Shown: positions 37,232-45,776 of the stretch, one piece after another | Layout: every line of letters starts with the position of its first letter | Numbering within the stretch: position 1 is the first letter of the stretch | Assembly: GCA_044237765.1 (NCBI GenBank) | Contig: JBIIEQ010000019.1 | Coordinates: forward strand, 1 to 46,298 | Direction of reading: 5' to 3' | DNA length: 46,298 bases | Origin: UBA6136 sp044237765 | Lineage (GTDB): Bacteria; Pseudomonadota; Gammaproteobacteria; Methylococcales; Methylococcaceae | Position numbers and translations under genes: made by a program | The notes under the pieces: model-generated | The model's database searches: none | What the model saw: the letters and a program-made list of their open reading frames with translations, nothing else | Told to the model about the DNA's origin: nothing

Positions 37232-37408
37232 TCAAAGGCCACCTTCGTTTTCCTGGATCCACTGGATCATAGCCTGTACCAGCTTCCAGGCCGCGAAGAG
37301 CATCACGATGTAGATCGCCCATTCCTCGATGGAGACACGGGTACGATCGGTATCAAGAATGGTCATGCCAAGGGAGCCAATCACTATCAAGGCAGCATAA
37401 TTAAACAT
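37232..37408 (-). CDS. Small two-helix membrane protein behind pgaD (58 residues)
   Basis: An ATG at 37408 opens a 58-residue frame ending at TGA 37232-37234. It shows two hydrophobic stretches, YAALIVIGSLGMTIL (4-18) and WAIYIVMLFAAWKLVQAM (30-47), separated by a charged link (DTDRTRVSIEEW), and an acidic tail (QENEGGL). This regular pattern suggests a real membrane protein. It starts 30 bases behind pgaD on the same strand, without a clear Shine-Dalgarno sequence. No family is recognised. It could act with PgaC/PgaD in the membrane or be a separate remnant. Confidence 0.5.
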   Translation of the reverse strand: MFNYAALIVIGSLGMTILDTDRTRVSIEEWAIYIVMLFAAWKLVQAMIQWIQENEGGL

Positions 37409-37438
37409 GTGAGAACTATAGGTTAAAGAGAAAACGGG

Positions 37439-37882
37439 TTAATCAAAATATTGAATTTGTTTCGCTTGGATGATTTGGCCGAGGTTGTTGAATGCAACAG
37501 TCAGAGCCTTCCATTCCTTTGCTTGGGATAGATTAACTTCTGTGATAACTAACATCGGAATAGTTCTGGTATTGCCTGACGAAGCTCTGGTTGCCCGCTT
37601 GAGGAGTGTAGAGAGCCAAGTCCACAGCAACCATACCATCAGTATGGAAAAAATGGTCAGGGCGTAAATCTGCAGGAGTTCAATCAGGCTTTTGTACCCT
37701 CCAAACCATCGAACTTCTGAAGAGAATGAGCGCATTCCGAGCAGCCAGCCGCAGAGCGACACCAGTGGGACCAGAAAATAAATCCATAAGGACCAACAGC
37801 AAAGAGACACGAAAAGGGCGCTTACCCTTTGGCCAAAACTTTGGAGTTCAGGCGCCTCAATAATAAGGTCGTCTTCCGTCAT
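37439..37882 (-). CDS. pgaD: Poly-beta-1,6-N-acetylglucosamine synthesis protein PgaD
   Basis: A 147-residue protein with two membrane helices (about residues 25-48 and 68-92), the layout of PgaD, the partner of the PgaC synthase. In E. coli, PgaC and PgaD bind cyclic-di-GMP together to switch on polymer synthesis. The start overlaps the pgaC stop by one base (TAATG), so it is translated in step with it. Sequence identity within the family is low, so size, topology and position carry the call. Base composition is A+T rich compared with nearby core genes. Confidence 0.8.
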   Translation of the reverse strand: MTEDDLIIEAPELQSFGQRVSALFVSLCCWSLWIYFLVPLVSLCGWLLGMRSFSSEVRWFGGYKSLIELLQIYALTIFSILMVWLLWTWLSTLLKRATRASSGNTRTIPMLVITEVNLSQAKEWKALTVAFNNLGQIIQAKQIQYFD

Positions 37883-39255
37883 TATTTTCTCCGCAACCCT
37901 CTATCTACCGTTACCCACACTGCTCGCTGTCCCCGCTTCTTTAGTACAGCTTTGAAGAAACCATTAGCATTGGTTCCCACATTTATCAGCCAATAGACAA
38001 TCGGATACCAGATCATCCAGTAATAGTGTCGGGCCACTGCCCCTGATTTCCTTTCATATCTCGAGTCGATCCAAAGACTAATGCCAAACTGGATCAGGCA
38101 CGTGATGCTCAAGAGCATGCTGGTCCAGCTCGGAGAGAGATCCTCCAGGCGTTCTTTTTGTGTTTCTTGAAAAAATTCAAACGGCATTAGAAAAACTGTA
38201 ACCAGAACCATGAAAGACCACACAAGGCTGACCACGGATTCCGCATACAATGGCCACATACTGAGCGAGCGCCATTGCCACATTTGACGAAAGTATCTCA
38301 ACAAAACTTCCACACCACCTTGCGCCCAACGGCTGCGTTGCTTCCAAAGTCCCATTAAGGTTTCAGGCATCAATACCCAACAAAGTGCATTGGGTTCGAA
38401 GCGGATAGACCAGCCCGCCAGCTGCAGTTTCCAGCTGATGTCTATGTCCTCGGTAACCATGTCAGGGCTCCAGTACCCCACCTGATGTAGGGCTGATTTT
38501 CGGAACGCACCGATGACACCAGAAATTGTAAAAACCCGCCCATAGACGCGCTGCGCCCTTTTTATCATGCCAACGATGGCAGAAAACTCACCGACCTGAA
38601 TACGACCCAGCAAGGTTGAACGATTGCGTATTCTCGGATTTCCTGTAACCGCACCCACATCGACGTCCTCCATGAAATGCCTGACCATCCAAAGGGTGGC
38701 GTCGGGAGAGAGCAAGGCATCGCCATCGATGCACATCAAAATCTCGTTATCACTCAGGAGTGCAGCGGTTCTCAGGCCGATGGCTTTACCTTGGTTGCTG
38801 GCCAGGTTGATGACACGTAATTGGTGATACCGCTTCTCAAGGTCAAGCAGGATTTCGAGTGTTTCATCGCGGCTGCCATCGTTGATAGCGATAATGTCAT
38901 AGCTCGGATAATCCTGTTTCAAACAATAGTCTATCGTCTCCCGAATGTTGTCTGCTTCATTGTGGCAAGGAATCAGGATTGATACGGATGGGAACTGGGT
39001 CTGATCGGTCAGGGGGGGGGCACCGCATTTTCTCTCCCAACGCAAAAAATAGACCAATGCACCGATCATCCATACATAAGCCATGAATAAAGGGTAGTAG
39101 AATATGAAACGGGAAACGGCATCAGACAGATCGTTCCATGTTGGTGGGCTGAGCATAACACTTATATCTGGCCAGGCTTGCATCGATTCAAAACACGTAT
39201 GCCAAAATCTGTCGATTTTACCGGTGCCTTCTGAAAGTGAGGGGTAGCTTGTCAT
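37882..39255 (-). CDS. pgaC: Poly-beta-1,6-N-acetylglucosamine synthase PgaC
   Basis: A 457-residue inner-membrane GT2 glycosyltransferase that polymerises UDP-N-acetylglucosamine. Membrane segments flank the catalytic domain, which has SILIPCHNEADNIRETID, NDGSRDET, the metal-binding CIDGDALL, TEDIDIS and the QRSRWAQGG motif that holds the growing chain. Four C-terminal helices follow. It starts three bases behind pgaB and overlaps pgaD by one base. A run of nine C in the coding strand at codons about 79-81 could slip and shift the frame. The gene is A+T rich relative to its surroundings. Confidence 0.92.
   Translation of the reverse strand: MTSYPSLSEGTGKIDRFWHTCFESMQAWPDISVMLSPPTWNDLSDAVSRFIFYYPLFMAYVWMIGALVYFLRWERKCGAPPLTDQTQFPSVSILIPCHNEADNIRETIDYCLKQDYPSYDIIAINDGSRDETLEILLDLEKRYHQLRVINLASNQGKAIGLRTAALLSDNEILMCIDGDALLSPDATLWMVRHFMEDVDVGAVTGNPRIRNRSTLLGRIQVGEFSAIVGMIKRAQRVYGRVFTISGVIGAFRKSALHQVGYWSPDMVTEDIDISWKLQLAGWSIRFEPNALCWVLMPETLMGLWKQRSRWAQGGVEVLLRYFRQMWQWRSLSMWPLYAESVVSLVWSFMVLVTVFLMPFEFFQETQKERLEDLSPSWTSMLLSITCLIQFGISLWIDSRYERKSGAVARHYYWMIWYPIVYWLINVGTNANGFFKAVLKKRGQRAVWVTVDRGLRRK
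39012..39020. repeat. Nine-base G/C homopolymer inside pgaC
   Basis: Nine G on the plus strand are nine C in the pgaC coding strand, encoding the end of Ala, Pro-Pro and the start of Leu. The present length keeps the gene in frame. Gain or loss of one base would truncate PgaC about 80 residues in. Confidence 0.6.
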
Positions 39256-39258
39256 TTG

Positions 39259-41160
39259 TTATGGCAATACGTCTACCGTGAATTCATTTCTTATCATATC
39301 CAGATTCGGTTGATTTCCGTATGCATCATCTGGGTAATAACCAAAATGGAGAATGCCGGATTTCTTGAGCAGTTTTATTTGATTGGTAAGCGTGTTCGAT
39401 GTGACAGGTTGCTGGGTTTTCCAATCAACGGACTGAAGTTCAAATACAGCCTTTTTCAGTCCATTAGGGTAGCTGGCAACCCGTTTGCTCAATTCTTTAA
39501 GCCACACGTCTGGTTTTTCCGCATTTTCCATGAACGGCATGGCTTCGATTGCCACGTAGTCGTAATGAGCGAAGAAGCTGGGGAATGACTGGGAATACCA
39601 TTCTTCACTATCCGGTTGCATTATGGGTAAAGCGTAGAGGTTACGGGCCGTTTTTAGATAGGGGCGATGAAACCTGGCTCGTTCAGATAAGTAATCTGTA
39701 AACTGAGTCATTAGTTCATTTTTTTTCTGAGACCAGACGCGTCTCGACTTGGGGGTGGCATGCAAATTCTCGAAATTCTCGGCAAGTCCCCAAGCCTCAT
39801 GGGTAAAACGGAGCGCTATTGGCGACACATCTTCAAAATCCGAGAGTATGCCATCGTCATGGAATAATAGTCCGTCGAATGCACAATGTTTGGCCAAGTC
39901 CTCATAAAGGTCTCCAACCCAGCGTCGTGCCTCCGGATTGAACGGTGAGATACGATCATAAATGTGGGTTGATGATTGCGGTTTGCCATCCCGCCACTCC
40001 ATGACTCTCCACTCCTTGGGAATATCAGCCTTATAGGCCATCATTGGCATCCAGGCATAGACCTTGACACCGGCGCGAGTTTTCAATTGCCAGGCAACAC
40101 GATTGAATAAATCCCGGCGCACAGGCAAATGCCGGTTAGGGAAATAAAGCGCATCGGCACTGCCATCACCATCTGGGTCGGAATATGCCTGAAGATAAAC
40201 CGTATTGGCCCCACTTGATCGAATCCGCTCCACGACGGCATCAAGATTCCGTTCGGTCTGTTTGCTGTCATTGTCATTGATGTAATCCATGTCAAGATGA
40301 ATGACGCGAAGGGGACGGTCCGCTCGTAATCCCTTAACAATATTAGAAAATTGTTTCTGGTCCGGATCATCAGCAATCAGCAGGCGGTGCATGGCGCGAA
40401 GGTCTGCGAATGTGTTTTTGTCATCCTTGAGTGCCATGGTGTAAGGCATACCCACACTGCGGGAAGCGGCTAGCAGTGCTTCGTTATATTCACCGAAGGG
40501 CCAGACAATGAGACGTGGACGAATGCCAGCATGCTGCCAGATAAAGTCGGCACTTTTACTCAATGAGGCCAAGATACGTTGCTGATACTCTGCATCGTCC
40601 TCGTATTGCTCAAGATCCGTATCGAAGACGTAGGTTGTCGCTGCAGCCTGCTCGTTCCCCTGTGGATTAGCCACCTGCCCACGGTGCAGATCGTAGCTGT
40701 GAGAAGCGATTTCCACCAAGCCTGATTGCTGTATTTCGCGAACCTCTGGCCAACTCAGTAATTCCTTGTTGGCTGGCCGGTTGTTGTTGTCGAGGCCATC
40801 CATCCAACTCCCGACCAGCGCAACTACTGCAGGAAACCGATATTTTTTCAGAAGAGGAAATGCTCGTGTGTAGAAGCTTTTGTAGCCATCGTCAAAGGTT
40901 AGTAATACAGCCTTGTCGGGTAGAGGCTCGCCACCACGAGCGGCCCTCAGAATCTCATCGAAACTGACCACTTTGTACCCTTCTTTTTTTAGCCAAGCCA
41001 GATGGCTCTCGAAGTGTGTTTGGCTGACTGCGACCCGATCAAAAGGCGGAGTGCGTTCTTCCTCTGGAATGATGTCGTGGTAGTTGAGCGCAATGAATTG
41101 ATTGTTGGAAGCAAAGGCTGAGACCATGGCTAGATAGAGTGCTAGTCCAATATATTTCAT
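39259..41160 (-). CDS. pgaB: Poly-beta-1,6-N-acetylglucosamine N-deacetylase PgaB
   Basis: A 633-residue periplasmic enzyme that partly deacetylates the polymer before export. A signal peptide (about 1-17, ending SAFA) is followed by a polysaccharide deacetylase (NodB) domain with FIALNYHDI, LLTFDDGYKSF and the histidine motif ASHSYDLHRG, then a C-terminal glycoside-hydrolase-like domain from about residue 290 (HLDMDYINDND, LLFHDDGILSD). E. coli PgaB is a lipoprotein, but no lipobox Cys is seen here, so it may be soluble in the periplasm. It is the first gene of the module. No pgaA porin gene is in the window. Confidence 0.92.
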   Translation of the reverse strand: MKYIGLALYLAMVSAFASNNQFIALNYHDIIPEEERTPPFDRVAVSQTHFESHLAWLKKEGYKVVSFDEILRAARGGEPLPDKAVLLTFDDGYKSFYTRAFPLLKKYRFPAVVALVGSWMDGLDNNNRPANKELLSWPEVREIQQSGLVEIASHSYDLHRGQVANPQGNEQAAATTYVFDTDLEQYEDDAEYQQRILASLSKSADFIWQHAGIRPRLIVWPFGEYNEALLAASRSVGMPYTMALKDDKNTFADLRAMHRLLIADDPDQKQFSNIVKGLRADRPLRVIHLDMDYINDNDSKQTERNLDAVVERIRSSGANTVYLQAYSDPDGDGSADALYFPNRHLPVRRDLFNRVAWQLKTRAGVKVYAWMPMMAYKADIPKEWRVMEWRDGKPQSSTHIYDRISPFNPEARRWVGDLYEDLAKHCAFDGLLFHDDGILSDFEDVSPIALRFTHEAWGLAENFENLHATPKSRRVWSQKKNELMTQFTDYLSERARFHRPYLKTARNLYALPIMQPDSEEWYSQSFPSFFAHYDYVAIEAMPFMENAEKPDVWLKELSKRVASYPNGLKKAVFELQSVDWKTQQPVTSNTLTNQIKLLKKSGILHFGYYPDDAYGNQPNLDMIRNEFTVDVLP

Positions 41161-41272
41161 TGTGGCTTATACGCTCTTATCATTCATGCTAGCTGAGTTT
41201 AGGCTACTCCGGAGCATTTTTATTTGGGGCATAAATACAGGCATGATGGCCGCTAATATCTTTATTTATAAA

Positions 41273-42730
41273 TCAAAAGAATCTTGAGTTGATTAGGAAG
41301 TGCGTGAAGATGCTGGCGGCATAGCCCAGTGCAATGACCGGCATCCATTTCAGGTGGGACATAAAGGAGTAAATGCCCTTGGTCTGACCCAGTAGCCCAA
41401 CGCCGGCCGCTGAGCCGATAGCCAGAAGGCTGCCGCCCACGCCAGCCGTCAGCGTGACCAGCAGCCATTGCCCCTCGGAAATATTCGGTTCCATCGTGAG
41501 AACCGCATACATGATGGTTCCGTTATCGATGAAGGCCGAGACGATACCGACCAGTACATTGGCCACGGTGGGGTCAAGGTCGGTATACAGGTATTGCGAG
41601 GTAAGCGTTAGGTAACCGATAAAGCTCAAGCCTCCCACACTCACCATCACGCCATAGAAGAAAAGCAGGGTGTCCCATTCCAGACGCGATACATTATGGA
41701 AAACGTCGAAGATATTATGCTGTTCAGGGCTTTCTGACTGTGCTGGCTCCGGCTCGGTCCCGTTTGCATTTTGTTCGTTTGAGCCCTGAGGTAGGGCTAG
41801 TTCCTTGTGCCGCGAACTGTAGAGGTAATAAAAGTAGAAGCTGAGATAGCTCAGCCCCGCCAGCATGCCGGCGGCAGGGGGTAAATCCAGAAAATTCTCG
41901 AAGCAGACTGCGGTGGCAATAGTCATGAAAAACAGGACAACGATGCCTATGGCACCCCGTTTTAGTGGGGCTGCCTTAGCCGCCGCCTTGGGGCGTTCCC
42001 TCGGCACCCAGAAGTGCATAATGGCGGCTGGAACCATGAAATTGACGACCGCCGGGATAAACAGCGCAAAGAAGTGAGCGAAAGGCACCACGCCTTTTTG
42101 CCAGACGAAGAGGGTCGTGATGTCACCGAATGGACTAAACGAGCCACCGGCATTAGTTGCCACCACAATATTGACGCAGGCAAGGGTGATGAAGCGGCGA
42201 TTATCCTTAGCCATCGCCAATACCACAGCACCCATGAGTAAGGCGGTCGTCAGGTTATTGAGTACTGATGACATGAAGAAAGACAGGATGCCCGTGATCC
42301 AGAAGAGCTTCCGGTAGCCAAATCCCTTGCTCAATAACCAGACGCGAAGATTATCGAAAATACCTCGCTGCTCCATGGCGTTGAGGTAGGTCATTGACAC
42401 CAGGATAAACAGGAACAATTCGGCATAGCCTTCCAATGTGCTGCGGAATGCATGCCCTGATTGTTCCCCCATGCCGTTTTTGACATAAACCACCGAAATC
42501 AGCACCCAGATGATGCTGGCAGCCATCACCATCGGTTTGGACTTTCTAAGCATCGTGGCTTCTTCAAGCATCGCCAGCACATAGGCCAGGAAGAAGATAC
42601 CCAGCGCACCGTAGCCAACCCAGTGATGCGTCAGGTCAAAATGCGGGGCTGTATTCCCCTCAGCCGAAAGACAGAGGCTGGGCAAGCCGAACAAGAGGGC
42701 AGCAGACGTCAGGTGGGTGAGCTTAACCAT
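41273..42730 (-). CDS. nhaD: Na+/H+ antiporter NhaD
   Basis: A 485-residue inner-membrane antiporter of the NhaD/ion-transporter superfamily, which expels Na+ or Li+ at alkaline pH. A cleavable-looking signal (PSLCLSA) precedes about 12 helices. SSVLNNLTTALLMGAV and NAGGSFSPFGDITT hold the conserved polar residues of the ion path, and the C-terminus has VSAFIDNGTIMYAVL. A hydrophilic loop (about 325-360) separates the last helices. ATG 42730 is chosen because it starts the signal peptide. ATG 42760 would add ten basic residues. A C-terminal remnant of a second copy lies beyond the pga genes. Confidence 0.92.
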   Translation of the reverse strand: MVKLTHLTSAALLFGLPSLCLSAEGNTAPHFDLTHHWVGYGALGIFFLAYVLAMLEEATMLRKSKPMVMAASIIWVLISVVYVKNGMGEQSGHAFRSTLEGYAELFLFILVSMTYLNAMEQRGIFDNLRVWLLSKGFGYRKLFWITGILSFFMSSVLNNLTTALLMGAVVLAMAKDNRRFITLACVNIVVATNAGGSFSPFGDITTLFVWQKGVVPFAHFFALFIPAVVNFMVPAAIMHFWVPRERPKAAAKAAPLKRGAIGIVVLFFMTIATAVCFENFLDLPPAAGMLAGLSYLSFYFYYLYSSRHKELALPQGSNEQNANGTEPEPAQSESPEQHNIFDVFHNVSRLEWDTLLFFYGVMVSVGGLSFIGYLTLTSQYLYTDLDPTVANVLVGIVSAFIDNGTIMYAVLTMEPNISEGQWLLVTLTAGVGGSLLAIGSAAGVGLLGQTKGIYSFMSHLKWMPVIALGYAASIFTHFLINSRFF

Positions 42731-42883
42731 GGCAAGTTTTAGTCTCCGATTTTTGATCACAATATGCTGAGAAATTCGATGGTGTTGGGCCTCGAAATTT
42801 GCTTGCTGCTACCTCGAGTGGCGTGCCGCTATTGTGCGACATGAATCCAGAGCGGAGTTGATGCACGACCAGAGGCGCCAGAA

Positions 42884-44623
42884 TTACTCCTTGTCCTTGG
42901 GTTCGGAAAATCCGCCTTCCTGCACCATGCGCGCAAAAGTGCCGCCTTGGGCGACCAGTTCCGCAAAGCGTCCACGCTCGATGATATGGCCGTCCTTCAG
43001 TACCAGGATCTGATCCGCATTGGCGACGGTCGAGAGCCGATGAGCGATGATGAAGGTCGTGCGACCGCGGAGCAGGGCATCAAGCGCCCGCTGGATTTTA
43101 GCCTCGGTTTCTGTGTCCAGCGCGCTGGTGGCCTCGTCCAATATCAGGATAGGTGCATCCTTGAGTATGGCCCGGGCGATGGCCAGACGTTGGCGTTCGC
43201 CGCCGGACAGGGCCGCGCCCCGTTCGCCGATGATGAAGCCATAGCCGTCGGCCTTCTTCTGGATGAATTCATCGGCCTCGGCCAGTTTCGCGGCGGCGAT
43301 CACTTCCTCGTCCGTCGCCTCGGGTCGGCCGATGCGGATATTTTCGGCAATGGACCGGTTGAACAGCCCCGCCTCCTGGAAGACGACGCCGACCGCCTTG
43401 CGCAGCGAGTGGAGCGTCAGGTCGCGGATGTCCTGCCCGTCGACAGTGATGCGTCCCGAGTCGGGATCGCGCAGCCGCTGCAGGAAGGTGAGTGTGGTGG
43501 TCTTGCCGGAGCCGGTGGAGCCGACCAGCGCGACGGTCTCGCCGGGTTTGGCCTCGAAGTCGAGGTTGAACACGCCCTGGATGCTGTTGGGGAAACGGAA
43601 GTTCACGTCCTCGAAGCGCACCGCGCCTCCCATTAATTCCAGTTCTTTTGCGTCCGGTTTTTCTTCCATGCCGACTGCGGCATCCATCAGGCCGAAGAAG
43701 CTGCTTAGGATTGGCGCCTGATTGAAGATGCGCGCGACGAAGCTGGAAAGCTGATCCAGCTTGCCGATCAGCAAGGTGGCGAAGCCGACGAAGCTGACGA
43801 TCTCCCCCACGCTGACGTCACCCTGCTTGGCCAGCAAGGCACCGACCGCGAACACCGCCACCATGGTGATGGTCGCCGAGGCGCGGGTCAGTACCGTGAG
43901 GATGGCCCACCAGGTCAGCACCGGGTATTGCGCTGATAGGAGTTGTCCCATCAGCACCCGCAACGCGGTTGTTTCGGCATTGAGTCGGGCGTAGCTCTGC
44001 ACCACCGTCACGTTGCCCAGCACATCGCCGACGCGCCCAAAGACATTCTGGTTGTGCTGTTCCACGGCGTTCTGTCCGCCGATGGTGCGATTGACCACTA
44101 TGACATTGACGATGGCATAAATCAGCGCCAGCACGCCAAGGATCGCCGCCAGTTTCGGCTGCATGGTGATGGCTGTCGGGATCAGGAAGCCGATGCTGAC
44201 CACTGCCGCAAGGTGTTCCCGCAAGAAGGTTAGCCAGAGGCCGAACAGAGCATCGCTGCCCGCCAGCAGGGTGCGTACCACGCTGCCGGAGCCGCGTTCC
44301 GCGTGATAGCTGACCGGCAGCGTAATCGCGCGCTCGAACGCCTTGGCCAGCGCCAGCAATCGCTGACGATGGGCCAGCCGGTCCGCCGCCACGGCAACCA
44401 CCACGCTAGCGAGGATGCTGAACAATCCCAGCGCGGCCCACAGAGCAATTAGCGGATAGGCTTCCTTGCCGCCGGCCAGCGCGTCGACGACTCGGCCGAA
44501 CAGCACGGGTTCGGCCAGCTGCACCAGACCGATGGCCACGTTCGCGACGACCAGACCGATCGCCAGCCACTTTTCGGACGCCAGCAGCCCGAGGGCGCGC
44601 AGATAGGTTTGGACGATATTCAT
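42884..44623 (-). CDS. ABC exporter, NdvA/ChvA (glucan)-like, fused permease and ATPase
   Basis: A 579-residue half-transporter that would work as a homodimer. Six membrane helices (about 1-300) precede an ATPase with Walker A GSTGSGKTT (about 372), signature LSGGERQRLA and Walker B ILILDEATS. The N-terminus (YLRALGLLASEKWLA) and VVNRTIGGQNAVEQHNQNVF match the cyclic beta-1,2-glucan exporters as I know them. The real substrate here is unproven, and lipid or peptide export is possible. It lies 21 bases behind exbD on the same strand and could be the last gene of that operon. Confidence 0.8.
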   Translation of the reverse strand: MNIVQTYLRALGLLASEKWLAIGLVVANVAIGLVQLAEPVLFGRVVDALAGGKEAYPLIALWAALGLFSILASVVVAVAADRLAHRQRLLALAKAFERAITLPVSYHAERGSGSVVRTLLAGSDALFGLWLTFLREHLAAVVSIGFLIPTAITMQPKLAAILGVLALIYAIVNVIVVNRTIGGQNAVEQHNQNVFGRVGDVLGNVTVVQSYARLNAETTALRVLMGQLLSAQYPVLTWWAILTVLTRASATITMVAVFAVGALLAKQGDVSVGEIVSFVGFATLLIGKLDQLSSFVARIFNQAPILSSFFGLMDAAVGMEEKPDAKELELMGGAVRFEDVNFRFPNSIQGVFNLDFEAKPGETVALVGSTGSGKTTTLTFLQRLRDPDSGRITVDGQDIRDLTLHSLRKAVGVVFQEAGLFNRSIAENIRIGRPEATDEEVIAAAKLAEADEFIQKKADGYGFIIGERGAALSGGERQRLAIARAILKDAPILILDEATSALDTETEAKIQRALDALLRGRTTFIIAHRLSTVANADQILVLKDGHIIERGRFAELVAQGGTFARMVQEGGFSEPKDKE

Positions 44624-44644
44624 GGGCGAGTTAGCTGGGTGAAA

Positions 44645-45046
44645 TTACGGCCTGGTCTGCAACGACAGCTTGGTGATGCCGGCATGCTGGGCAATGGCCA
44701 GGACTTCGGCGGCTTTGCCGTAAGGGACTTTCTCATCCACTTCGAACTGGACGGTGATGTCGGGGTTTTCCGTGTGGCGGGCGCTGAGCTGTTCGGCGAG
44801 CTGCTCGGCGGTCATCTTTTCCTTGTTGAGGTAGATGTCGCCGGCGAGGTCGATACTGACCATGGTCACCGGGTTTTGCGGCGGCGGGGCAGCCGCGACG
44901 GTCTTCGGTAGGTTGACGCCGACCGACTGGGTCAGAAGCGGGGCGGTGACGATGAAGACGACGAGCAGGACCAGCATGACGTCCACCAGGGGCGTGACGT
45001 TGATCTCGCTCATGGCTTCCTGGTCGTTCTTGTTGCCGAAGGCCAT
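44645..45046 (-). CDS. exbD: Biopolymer transport protein ExbD
   Basis: A 133-residue protein with a cytoplasmic start (AFGNKNDQEAMSEINVTPLV), one membrane helix (about 22-42) carrying the essential Asp in PLVDVMLVLLVVF, and a periplasmic domain. With ExbB it forms the proton-driven motor for TonB. ATG 45046 lies two bases behind the exbB stop. Upstream open frame in the exbB region is a shadow. Confidence 0.93.
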   Translation of the reverse strand: MAFGNKNDQEAMSEINVTPLVDVMLVLLVVFIVTAPLLTQSVGVNLPKTVAAAPPPQNPVTMVSIDLAGDIYLNKEKMTAEQLAEQLSARHTENPDITVQFEVDEKVPYGKAAEVLAIAQHAGITKLSLQTRP

Positions 45047-45048
45047 GG

Positions 45049-45711
45049 TCAGCCTCCCCGCTTCAGGGAGAAGCCGGTCTTGAGGGCGAGATGCAGAAAG
45101 TCGGTGGCGAAGTTCTCGAGGTCGGCTTCGGTCAGCTTCACCTTGCGCAGGAAGTAGTTGTAGGCGAGCACAGCCGGGATGGCCGAGGCAATGCCGATGG
45201 CGGTGGCGATGAGGGCTTCGCCGATGGGGCCGGCGACGACATCGAGGCTGGCGGAGCCGGCTTTGCTGATGTCCTTGAGGGCATGCATGATGCCCCAGAC
45301 GGTGCCGAACAGGCCGATGAAGGGGGCGGTGCTGCCGATGCTGGCGAGTATGGTCAGGCCCTGTTCGACTTTGTGCCGCTCCTGCTGGATGCGCTGGCGC
45401 AAGCTGCGCTCGAGGATGTCCTGACGATCGCCGCTGGACTGCAGGCTGGGGGCATTGTCGGCATGGGTATCCTGGAGCACGTCGAAGCCGGCCTTGGCGA
45501 TGCGGGCCAGGGGGCCGGGGCGATCGCTCAGTTCGGCGGCGGCGGCCAGGCTGGGGGCGCTCCAGAAGGCGTCGGTGTAGGCGCGGTTGGCGCGTTGCAG
45601 GCGCCATTGTTCCCAGCTTTTCAGGAAGATGATGGCCCAGGCAATGACGGAGAAGCCGATCAGCAACCAGAGGGTCAGGTTGACGATGTGGCTGGAGGCA
45701 AATTCACTCAT
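45049..45711 (-). CDS. exbB: Biopolymer transport protein ExbB
   Basis: A 220-residue MotA/TolQ/ExbB-family protein with three membrane helices (about 12-32, 125-150 and 165-190). The conserved GSTAPFIGLFGTVWGIMHAL and GEALIATAIGIASAIPAVLAYN contain the residues lining the proton path. ATG 45711 has AGGAG ten bases upstream. The frame continues upstream to 45867 without conserved residues. It sits between tonB and exbD as usual. Confidence 0.93.
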   Translation of the reverse strand: MSEFASSHIVNLTLWLLIGFSVIAWAIIFLKSWEQWRLQRANRAYTDAFWSAPSLAAAAELSDRPGPLARIAKAGFDVLQDTHADNAPSLQSSGDRQDILERSLRQRIQQERHKVEQGLTILASIGSTAPFIGLFGTVWGIMHALKDISKAGSASLDVVAGPIGEALIATAIGIASAIPAVLAYNYFLRKVKLTEADLENFATDFLHLALKTGFSLKRGG

Positions 45712-45776
45712 GGGGTGGGTCTCCTGGAGAATTGATTCGGGTTGTATTCGAGTGGCATGAGGATGGGGGAACGCGA

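Noticed and set aside
37122..37322. A 66-codon minus-strand frame between the nhaD remnant and the small membrane gene
   Set aside because: It overlaps the more convincing 58-residue membrane frame, has no hydrophobic or conserved pattern and no start signal.
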